Of a stretch of DNA of 6,532 bases, positions 1 to 5,972 are shown one piece after another. Each line of letters starts with the position of its first letter. The stretch's first letter is position 1. The notes beneath the pieces are model-generated. The model did not search any database. It saw nothing but the letters and a program-made list of their open reading frames with translations, and was not told where the DNA came from. The stretch is from assembly GCF_024708915.1 (NCBI RefSeq), contig NZ_JANJXQ010000166.1, forward strand, positions 1 to 6,532, read 5' to 3'. Source of the stretch: Thiobacillus sp. GTDB taxonomy: Bacteria > Pseudomonadota > Gammaproteobacteria > Burkholderiales > Thiobacillaceae. Made by a program: the position numbers and the translations under genes.

Positions 1-351
1 AACGGTGATGTGGCTAATAAGATAGGTACATACCTCAAGGCGGTTGCCGCATCCGATAACGGAATTCCTTTTTATGTGGCACTGCCCTCAAGCACTTTCG
101 ACCTCGATTTGGTAAATGGCCTGGATTCCATTCGGGTGGAGGAACGTGATGCATCAGAGGTTTCTTTTGCTGAGGGATGGAATGGAGAATCGATTTCATC
201 CGTAAGAATCATCCCGGAAAAAAGCCCTGTGGCCAATTATGGGTTCGATATTACCCCTGCACGACTGGTGACGATGTTGATTACCGAAAAGGGATTGTGC
301 AAACCTGAAGAGGTTAGTATTGTTGCATTGATAAACACAAAAAATGAGTAA
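1..351 (+). CDS. mtnA: Methylthioribose-1-phosphate isomerase, C-terminal part (5' end outside window)
   Basis: This is the last 116 codons of MtnA, which isomerises 5-methylthioribose-1-phosphate to 5-methylthioribulose-1-phosphate in methionine salvage in the cytoplasm. The frame is open from the first base and begins NGDVANKIGTY, a hallmark MtnA/eIF2B-like motif. It continues with PFYVALPSSTFD, VEERDASEV and NYGFDITPARLVT, all in the family order, and ends about where the family ends. The GTG at 10 could be mistaken for a start, but it is the valine of the NGDVANKIG motif, so the gene really starts upstream. By family knowledge the catalytic cysteine lies well upstream and the catalytic aspartate probably just before base 1, so neither can be checked here. 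The stop overlaps the start of the next gene, mtnP, giving a two-gene salvage operon. Base composition is much lower in G+C than everything after about 703. Confidence 0.93.
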   Translation, partial: NGDVANKIGTYLKAVAASDNGIPFYVALPSSTFDLDLVNGLDSIRVEERDASEVSFAEGWNGESISSVRIIPEKSPVANYGFDITPARLVTMLITEKGLCKPEEVSIVALINTKNE

Positions 352-703
352 TATGAAATTTGCCATTATCGGAGGCACAGGTTTCGAAAATCCTGAAATC
401 CTTGCCAATCCAAAGGAAATTACCATGGAAACGCCATATGGAAGTCCATCATCTACCATAATGACCGGAACAATTGGAGGAACTGAAGTCTGTCTGATTT
501 CCCGTCATGGACGCCATCACGAGATTCCTCCCTCAAAAGTGAACAATAGGGCAAATATTCATGCTATCAGGGATTTGGGATGTACCCATATTTTGGCGAC
601 AACCGCCTGTGGAAGCCTAAGAAATGACATTAAAAGGGGTGATTTGGTATTTCCCGACCAATTTATCGACTTTACAAGATTTCGGATCAACACATTCTTC
701 GAG
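344..703 (+). CDS. mtnP: S-methyl-5'-thioadenosine phosphorylase, N-terminal ~119 residues, truncated at a sequence joint
   Basis: This is the start of a nucleoside phosphorylase of the MTAP type, which splits methylthioadenosine into adenine and 5-methylthioribose-1-phosphate, the substrate of the MtnA enzyme encoded just upstream. Visible family motifs are AIIGGTGFE (phosphate loop), ISRHGRHH followed by PSKVNNRANI (phosphate and ribose site), TTACGSLR and DQFIDFTR. Similarity stops after about residue 119 of a usual ~270-290. The frame then continues as arginine- and alanine-rich sequence as far as 2083, but that part is simply cysG read out of frame. The missing portion holds the purine-binding aspartates, so the fragment could not be active. 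Two in-frame starts are possible: ATG 344, which overlaps the mtnA stop, and ATG 353, which gives MKFAIIGG and suits the family equally well. Neither has a strong Shine-Dalgarno sequence, as is common in Bacteroidota. A related methylthioinosine or purine nucleoside phosphorylase is less likely given mtnA next door. Confidence 0.88.
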
Positions 704-712
704 GCCCATTTT
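695..712. other. Abrupt joint between two unrelated genomes (probable chimera)
   Basis: Methylthioadenosine phosphorylase similarity in one frame ends around 694-703 (residues TFFE). Siroheme synthase similarity in another frame begins at 705 (residues PIFLDLR). At the same point composition jumps from roughly 42-48% to about 70% G+C and codon use changes from A/T-ending to G/C-ending codons. No target-site repeat, integrase, transposase or tRNA lies next to the joint. Both genes are broken in their coding sequence with nothing between them. The exact base cannot be fixed because a few bases are compatible with either side. Confidence 0.88.
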
Positions 713-2141
713 TCTCGATCTGCGCGACCGCCGCTGCCTGGTGGTGGGCGGTTCAGAAACCGCCGCGCGCAAGGCCGAGCTGCTGCTGCGCGCCGGAGCC
801 TATGTCGATGTCGTCGCGCCGGACCTGCACGAAGGCTTCGCGCGCCTGCCGCACGCCGAACGTGTGAAGCGGGTGGCGGATGCCTTCACCCCCGTTCTGC
901 TCGACGGCAAGGACGCGGTGATCGTGGTCGAGGACGATGCACCCGCAGCGTCCGCTGCCAAGGTCGTCGCCGATGCCGCACGCGCGCGCCACATCCCGGT
1001 GAACGTGGCGGACAAGCCTGCGCTGTGCAGCTTCATCCTGCCTTCGATCATCGACCGTTCGCCGATCATGGTGGCGGTCTCCAGCGGCGGCGAATCGCCG
1101 GTGCTCGCGCGCATGCTGCGCGCGCGGCTGGAAACCCTGATCCCTGCTGCCTACGGCCGCCTCAGCGCGCTGGCCTCGCGCTACAAGGAGCGCGTGCGCG
1201 CGGCGGTCAAGCCGGAACAGCGGCGGGCATTCTGGGAGAAGGTGTTTCTCTCGCCGGTCGCCGAAATGGTGTTTTCCGGGCGCGACGTCGAGGCCGAGGC
1301 GCAGCTCGACGCCATGATCCGGGACTCGGCCTCCCACGCCGTCAGCCGCGGCGAGGTCTATCTGGTTGGCGCCGGTCCCGGCAACCCCGACCTGCTGACC
1401 TTCCGCGCCCTGCGCCTGATGCAGCAGGCCGACGTCATCGTCTACGACCGCCTCGTCTCGCAGCCGATTCTCGACATGTGCCGGCGCGACGCCGACCGCG
1501 TCTACGTCGGCAAGGAGCGCGACGACCATGCGGTGCCGCAGGAGGAGATCAACCTCATGCTGGTGCGCCTGGCCAAGGAAGGCAAGCGCACGCTGCGGCT
1601 GAAGGGCGGCGATCCGTTCATCTTCGGCCGCGGCGGCGAGGAGATCGAAACCCTGGTCGAGCACGGCGTGCCGTTCCAGGTCGTGCCCGGCATCACCGCC
1701 GCCGCCGGGGTGGCGTCGTATGCGGGCATTCCGCTCACCCATCGCGACTACGCGCAGTCGGTCGCCTTCGTCACCGGGCATCTGAAGGAAAACACCTTCA
1801 ACATGAACTGGGAAGGCATCGCGCGCCGCGACCAGACCATCGTCATCTACATGGGGCTGAAAGGGCTGCCCTTGCTGTGCGAGGCGCTGATCAAGCACGG
1901 CCTCACCGCCGATACGCCGGCGGCCATCGTTCAGCACGGTACCCTGCCGACCCAGCGCGTCGTCACCGGCGACCTCGCCACGCTGCCGGCGCTGGCCGAG
2001 CAGGCCGGGCTCAAGGCGCCCACCCTCATCATCGTCGGCAACGTCGTCAAGCTGCGCGAAAAGCTCGGCTGGTACCAGCCTGAACAGCATGGCGAACAGG
2101 CCCGCCGCACGCCGCTCGAAGCACCGGACCATCTGCCCTGA
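705..2141 (+). CDS. cysG: Siroheme synthase (SUMT / precorrin-2 dehydrogenase / sirohydrochlorin ferrochelatase), first few codons missing
   Basis: CysG turns uroporphyrinogen III into siroheme, the cofactor of sulfite reductase and of siroheme-dependent nitrite reductase, using SAM, NAD and Fe2+. The N-terminal half is the dehydrogenase/ferrochelatase: a Rossmann motif VVGGSETAARKAELLLRAGA, then NVADKP and VAVSSGGESPVLAR. Counting from these motifs, Asp104 of Salmonella CysG (bases 1011-1013) and the phosphorylated Ser128 (1083-1085) are both kept. The C-terminal half (from about 1350) is the SAM-dependent methyltransferase, with VGAGPGNPDLLT, YDRLVS (the aspartate at 1446-1448 matches Asp248), KGGDPFIFGRGGEE and VPGITAAAGVASYAGIPLTHR. 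About 478 residues are present against 457 in E. coli. The native start, probably like M-D-x-x-P-I-F, is lost at the joint. The in-frame ATG at 624 lies in mtnP DNA and would add about 26 foreign residues, so it is not the true start. The stop is TGA 2139-2141. Confidence 0.96.
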   Translation, partial: PIFLDLRDRRCLVVGGSETAARKAELLLRAGAYVDVVAPDLHEGFARLPHAERVKRVADAFTPVLLDGKDAVIVVEDDAPAASAAKVVADAARARHIPVNVADKPALCSFILPSIIDRSPIMVAVSSGGESPVLARMLRARLETLIPAAYGRLSALASRYKERVRAAVKPEQRRAFWEKVFLSPVAEMVFSGRDVEAEAQLDAMIRDSASHAVSRGEVYLVGAGPGNPDLLTFRALRLMQQADVIVYDRLVSQPILDMCRRDADRVYVGKERDDHAVPQEEINLMLVRLAKEGKRTLRLKGGDPFIFGRGGEEIETLVEHGVPFQVVPGITAAAGVASYAGIPLTHRDYAQSVAFVTGHLKENTFNMNWEGIARRDQTIVIYMGLKGLPLLCEALIKHGLTADTPAAIVQHGTLPTQRVVTGDLATLPALAEQAGLKAPTLIIVGNVVKLREKLGWYQPEQHGEQARRTPLEAPDHLP

Positions 2142-2282
2142 CAAACGCGTCCGGGCGTCGGCCTGCCGCGTCCGCGCCAAAGCCTGATCCGTCCCGGGTG
2201 TGCGCGCATGATGCGCCATCCTGTCCGTTGTAGCGGCCACGCCCTCTCCGGACCCGCAGGCATCGAGTACACATCGGTCATT

Positions 2283-2304
2283 GCGGAGCCAGGTTCGGCT
2301 CTGC
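2283..2304 (+). other. Candidate stem-loop upstream of the nifJ promoter
   Basis: GCGGAGCC (2283-2290) can pair with GGCTCTGC (2297-2304) as an 8-base-pair stem with one G-U wobble and a six-base loop AGGTTC. It lies about 145 bases after the cysG stop and just before the nifJ promoter, so it could stabilise or end the cysG transcript. No run of T follows, so it is not a standard intrinsic terminator. G+C-rich DNA also makes such stems by chance. Confidence 0.3.
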
Positions 2305-2335
2305 GGCATGGCCGGATCGTCGCTGGCAGGAGGGG

Positions 2336-2364
2336 TGGTTTCATGCGCAACTCATGCCTAAAAT
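2336..2364 (+). promoter_or_regulatory. Candidate sigma-70 promoter for nifJ
   Basis: TAAAAT at 2359-2364 differs from the -10 consensus TATAAT at one base and sits in an A/T-rich patch of otherwise G+C-rich DNA. The -35 side is weak: TGGTTT at 2336-2341, 17 bases upstream, is a poor match. A good -10 with a poor -35 is common at regulated promoters. Transcription would be expected to start near 2370-2372, inside the inverted repeat described at 2368-2381. Assigned by eye only. Confidence 0.5.
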
Positions 2365-2367
2365 AAA

Positions 2368-2381
2368 GGACATATTTGTCC
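2368..2381. promoter_or_regulatory. Perfect inverted repeat GGACA-TATT-TGTCC, likely operator of nifJ
   Basis: The sequence GGACATATTTGTCC has perfect five-base arms around a four-base A/T spacer and is flanked by A/T-rich DNA (AAATAAA before, GCTAAAGAG after). It starts three bases after the proposed -10 box and covers the expected transcription start, a typical position for a repressor site. It ends four bases before the ribosome binding site. The size and symmetry are compatible with a dimeric regulator such as an Rrf2-family (IscR/NsrR-like) protein, which would make sense for an iron-sulfur enzyme, but I cannot name the regulator from sequence alone. Confidence 0.5.
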
Positions 2382-2384
2382 GCT

Positions 2385-2390
2385 AAAGAG
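2385..2390 (+). promoter_or_regulatory. Ribosome binding site of nifJ
   Basis: AAAGAG matches five of six bases of AAGGAG and lies five bases before the ATG at 2396. It supports that start, which also gives the usual NifJ N-terminus (TIDGNEAVARVAY). Confidence 0.7.
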
Positions 2391-2395
2391 TAGCC

Positions 2396-5300
2396 ATGAC
2401 CACCACGCTTACCATCGATGGCAACGAGGCCGTTGCCCGGGTGGCTTACCTGGGCAACGAGGTGATCGCCATCTACCCCATCACGCCCTCCTCCAACATG
2501 GGCGAGTGGGCGGACGAGTGGGCGTCGCAGCGCAGGCCCAACCTGTGGGGGGCGGTGCCGAGCGTCATCGAGATGCAGTCGGAGGGCGGTGCGGCCGGCG
2601 CGCTGCACGGCGCGCTCACCTCCGGCGCCCTGGCCACCAGCTTCACCGCCAGCCAGGGGCTGCTGCTGTTCATCCCCAATCTCTACAAGCTTGCCGGCGA
2701 GTTGACGCCCTGCGTGCTGCACGTGGCGGCGCGCGCGGTGGCGACGCATGCGCTGTCGATTTTCGGCGACCACTCCGATGTCATGGCCTGCCGCGCCACC
2801 GGTTGCGCCATGCTCGCCGCCAACTCGCCGCAGGAAGCGCAGGATTTTGCGCTGATCGCGCAGGCGGCCACGCTCGCCGGGCGCATTCCGCTGATCCATT
2901 TCTTCGACGGCTTCCGCACCTCGCACGAGGTGGCGAAAATCGTCGCGCTGGAGCCGGCAACGGTGCGCGCCATGATCGACGACGCCCAGGTTGCGGCGCA
3001 CCGGGCGCGCGCGCTGTCGCCGGAACATCCGGTGCTGCGCGGCACCTCGCAGAATCCGGACGTCTTCTTCCAGTCGCGCGAGCGCGCCAATCCGTTTTAC
3101 GACGCCTTTCCGCAGATCGTGCAGGACGCGATGGCGCGTTTCGGCGAACTGACCGGCCGGCATTACCGGCTGTTCGACTACGTCGGTGCGGCCGATGCCG
3201 AGCGCGTCATCGTGCTCATGGGCTCCGGTGCCGAGAGCGTGCACGAGACGGTCGAGCACCTGCTTGCGCGCGGCGAAAAGGTGGGGGTGCTGAAGGTGCG
3301 GCTGTACCGGCCATTTTCGGCGGCAGCGCTGCTGGCCGCGCTGCCGCCCGGCGTCAAAGCCGTCGCCGTGCTCGACCGCTGCAAGGAACCGGGCGCCGAC
3401 GGCGAACCGCTGTACAAGGACGTGGTGACCGCGCTGGCGCAGGCGGCGGCGGACGGCGCGCGCGCGATGCCGCGCGTCAGCGGCGGCCGCTACGGCCTCG
3501 CCAGCAAGGAATTCACCCCCGGCATGGTCAAGGCGGTGTTCGACGAACTGTCGCTGGCCGCGCCCAAACGCCAGTTCACCGTCGGCATTCACGACGATCT
3601 CACCCACCTGTCGCTGCCGTGGGACGCGGCTTTCCGTACCGATGCCGCCCGCCAGCTGCAACATGCGGTGTTCTGGGGACTGGGCGCGGACGGCACGGTG
3701 TCGGCCAACAAGAACTCGATCAAGATCGTGGGCGAGGCCACCGGCCTCATGGCGCAGGGCTATTTCGTCTACGACTCCAAAAAGTCCGGCGCGGTCACGG
3801 TGTCGCACCTGCGCTTCGGCCCGGCGGCCATCCGTTCCACCTATCTGGTGGAAGCGGGCATGGCCGGCTTCGTCGCCTGCCACCAGCCGATGTTCGTCGG
3901 ACGCTACGACCTGCTCGAACACGCCGCGCCGGACGGGGTGTTCCTGCTCAATACCCCGGCGCCGCCCAGCCAGGTGTGGGACACGCTGCCGCACCCGCTG
4001 CGCGCGCAGATACGCGGCAAACGCCTGCAGCTGTGGGTGATCGATGCCTACGCCGTCGCTGCCGCGGCGGGCATGGGGCGGCGCATCAACACCATCATGC
4101 AGACCTGCTTCTTCGCCATCGCCGGCGTCCTGCCGAAGGACGCCGCGATCGCCGCGATCAAGCAGGCGGTCGACAAGACCTACGGCAAGAAGAGCCGGCG
4201 CCTGGTGGAGCTGAACTACAAGGCGATCGACATGACCCTGGCGGAACTCCACCAGGCCGCGATTCCCCCCGAGCAGGGGAACGCGGAAACCGAACCGACG
4301 CCGGCCACGGCAAGCGGCATTCCCGATTTCGTGCGCGACCTCACCCTGCCGATCTACCAGGGCAAGGGCGACGCCTTGCCGGTGTCGCGGCTGCCCGCGG
4401 ACGGCACCTATCCGCTCGGCACTGCGCAATACGAAAAACGCAACATCGCGCTGGAAATCCCGGTATGGGACGCGGATCTGTGTACCCAGTGCGGCAAGTG
4501 CGTGTTCGTCTGCCCGCATACCGCCATCCGTGCGCGCGCCTTCAGCGCAGCGTCCGTTGCGGATGCGCCGCCGAGCTTCAAGCACGTTGCGGCGAAAAGC
4601 AAGGATTTCCCCGCCGGCACCCGCGTCAGCTACCAGGTCGCGGCGGAGGACTGCACCGGCTGCGGCGACTGCGTCGAGGCCTGCCCGATCCACGACAAGT
4701 CCAACGTCAGCCGGCGCGCGGTGAACATGGCGCCGATCGCGCCGCTGCGCGATCAGGAGCGCGACAACCTCGCCTACTTTCTGCGCCTGCCCGAGTTCGA
4801 CCGCAGTGCAATCAAGCACGGCACGATCCCCAGCGCCATGCTGCTCGATCCGCTGTTCGAGTTTTCCGGCGCCTGCGCCGGCTGCGGCGAGACGCCCTAC
4901 ATCCGGCTCGCCACCCAGCTATTCGGCGACCGCATGCTGATCGCCAACGCCACCGGCTGCTCGTCGATCTACGGCGGCAACCTGCCTTCCACGCCCTACA
5001 CCGTGAACGGCGCCGGACGCGGCCCGGCGTGGAGCAATTCGCTGTTCGAGGACAATGCCGAATTCGGCCTCGGCATGCGGCTGGCCGCCGACCAGCTGAT
5101 GGGCTACGCGCAGCAGCTGGTGCAGGAACTGGCCGGCGACATCGGCGGCGACCTCGCCGCCGCGCTGGTCGATGCCGACCAGCGCGAGGAGGCCGGCCTG
5201 GCCGAACAGCGCCAGCGCGTCGCCGTGCTGCTGCAGAAACTGGCGGCGTCAAGCCACCCGCGCGCGAAGGAACTCGCCAGCGTCGCCGAATGGCTGATCC

Positions 5301-5971
5301 GCCGCTCGGTGTGGATCATCGGCGGCGACGGCTGGGCCTACGACATCGGCTACGGCGGCCTCGACCACGTGCTCGCGCTGCCCTACGACGTCAACATCCT
5401 GGTGCTCGACACCGAGGTCTATTCCAACACCGGCGGCCAGACCTCCAAGGCCACGCCGCTCGGCGCGGTCGCCAAGTTCTCCGCCGGCGGCAAGGCCACC
5501 GCGAAGAAAGACCTGGCCAAGCTGGCCAGCAACTATGGCCACGCCTACGTCGCCACCGTGGCCTACGGCGCCAAGGACGTGCAGACTCTGCGCGTGTTCC
5601 ACGAGGCCGAGTCCTACCCCGGCCCTTCGCTGATCGTCGCCTACAGCCCCTGCATCGCCCACGGCTACGATATGCTCTACAACCAGCGCCAGCAGGAAAT
5701 GGCGGTGAAGAGCGGACACTGGCCGCTGTTCCGCTTCGATCCGCGACTGGCAGAGGCGGGCGGCAATCCCTTCAAGCTCGATTCCGCTGTGCCCAGTCAG
5801 CCGATCAAGGCCTTCATGGAATCGGAGGCCCGCTTCGCCATGCTCACGCGCAGCCACCCCGAAGCGGCGCAGCGCTTCCTGGAACAGGCGCAGCAGGATG
5901 CCGAGCGGCGCTTCAAGGCCTATCGGGACCTGGCGCAAAAACCTGCCGATCAATCCAAACCGGAAACCTGA
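2396..5971 (+). CDS. nifJ: Pyruvate:ferredoxin (flavodoxin) oxidoreductase, full-length single-chain form
   Basis: This 1191-residue cytoplasmic enzyme converts pyruvate and CoA to acetyl-CoA and CO2 and passes two electrons to ferredoxin or flavodoxin. The domain order is standard. The N-terminal pyruvate-binding domain has YPITPSS (Thr30), SEGGAAG (Glu63) and HVAARAV (Arg113), each one off from Thr31, Glu64 and Arg114 of the Desulfovibrio africanus enzyme. The gamma/CoA domain includes GLGADGTV (428). The EKR motif is at 680-682. The ferredoxin-like domain has two 4-cysteine sets (C696, C699, C702, C706 and C753, C756, C759, C763). The proximal-cluster cysteines are C827, C830, C855 and C1086. 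The thiamine-diphosphate site is GGDGWAYDIG (976) and VYSNTGGQTSK (Asn1011). All key residues are present. The tail after C1086 is about 105 residues, against about 161 in D. africanus, so the oxygen-protecting C-terminal extension appears to be absent, as in other NifJ proteins. It could serve nitrogen fixation, fermentation or anaerobic catabolism; no nif gene is visible nearby. Confidence 0.97.
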   Translation: MTTTLTIDGNEAVARVAYLGNEVIAIYPITPSSNMGEWADEWASQRRPNLWGAVPSVIEMQSEGGAAGALHGALTSGALATSFTASQGLLLFIPNLYKLAGELTPCVLHVAARAVATHALSIFGDHSDVMACRATGCAMLAANSPQEAQDFALIAQAATLAGRIPLIHFFDGFRTSHEVAKIVALEPATVRAMIDDAQVAAHRARALSPEHPVLRGTSQNPDVFFQSRERANPFYDAFPQIVQDAMARFGELTGRHYRLFDYVGAADAERVIVLMGSGAESVHETVEHLLARGEKVGVLKVRLYRPFSAAALLAALPPGVKAVAVLDRCKEPGADGEPLYKDVVTALAQAAADGARAMPRVSGGRYGLASKEFTPGMVKAVFDELSLAAPKRQFTVGIHDDLTHLSLPWDAAFRTDAARQLQHAVFWGLGADGTVSANKNSIKIVGEATGLMAQGYFVYDSKKSGAVTVSHLRFGPAAIRSTYLVEAGMAGFVACHQPMFVGRYDLLEHAAPDGVFLLNTPAPPSQVWDTLPHPLRAQIRGKRLQLWVIDAYAVAAAAGMGRRINTIMQTCFFAIAGVLPKDAAIAAIKQAVDKTYGKKSRRLVELNYKAIDMTLAELHQAAIPPEQGNAETEPTPATASGIPDFVRDLTLPIYQGKGDALPVSRLPADGTYPLGTAQYEKRNIALEIPVWDADLCTQCGKCVFVCPHTAIRARAFSAASVADAPPSFKHVAAKSKDFPAGTRVSYQVAAEDCTGCGDCVEACPIHDKSNVSRRAVNMAPIAPLRDQERDNLAYFLRLPEFDRSAIKHGTIPSAMLLDPLFEFSGACAGCGETPYIRLATQLFGDRMLIANATGCSSIYGGNLPSTPYTVNGAGRGPAWSNSLFEDNAEFGLGMRLAADQLMGYAQQLVQELAGDIGGDLAAALVDADQREEAGLAEQRQRVAVLLQKLAASSHPRAKELASVAEWLIRRSVWIIGGDGWAYDIGYGGLDHVLALPYDVNILVLDTEVYSNTGGQTSKATPLGAVAKFSAGGKATAKKDLAKLASNYGHAYVATVAYGAKDVQTLRVFHEAESYPGPSLIVAYSPCIAHGYDMLYNQRQQEMAVKSGHWPLFRFDPRLAEAGGNPFKLDSAVPSQPIKAFMESEARFAMLTRSHPEAAQRFLEQAQQDAERRFKAYRDLAQKPADQSKPET

Positions 5972-5972
5972 C

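Larger units (their letters stand above)
2142..2395. other. Non-coding gap between cysG and nifJ
   Basis: This 254-base gap has no convincing gene on either strand. The left part holds a short perfect palindrome GCGCAT-G-ATGCGC (2204-2216), too tight to be an RNA hairpin, and a possible stem-loop at 2283-2304. The last 60 bases are A/T-richer and carry the likely nifJ promoter, an inverted repeat and a ribosome binding site. I see no classical terminator with a T-run after cysG. The presence of a separate promoter suggests nifJ is transcribed independently of cysG. Confidence 0.7.

Noticed and set aside
196..459. 87-codon minus-strand frame over the mtnA-mtnP overlap
   Set aside because: It lies entirely opposite two conserved coding sequences and shows no recognisable motif.
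695..712. Possible natural gene fusion of mtnP with siroheme synthase
   Set aside because: The two proteins are in different reading frames at the joint, the phosphorylase is cut before its purine site, and base composition changes at the same point, so no functional fusion is encoded.
2204..2216. Short perfect palindrome GCGCAT-G-ATGCGC after cysG
   Set aside because: A one-base centre cannot form an RNA loop, the site is far from the nifJ promoter, and such G/C palindromes are frequent by chance in this DNA.
753..2309. 518-codon minus-strand frame opposite cysG
   Set aside because: It is antisense to the clear CysG reading frame, has no domain or plausible start signal, and extends into the non-coding gap. 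Treated as a composition artefact.
1931..4819. Very long open frame of 962 codons on the minus strand opposite cysG and nifJ
   Set aside because: It spans the antisense of two well-supported genes and the gap between them. Its product is rich in arginine, alanine, glycine and histidine with no recognisable domain, as expected for the antisense of G+C-rich coding DNA where stop codons are rare.
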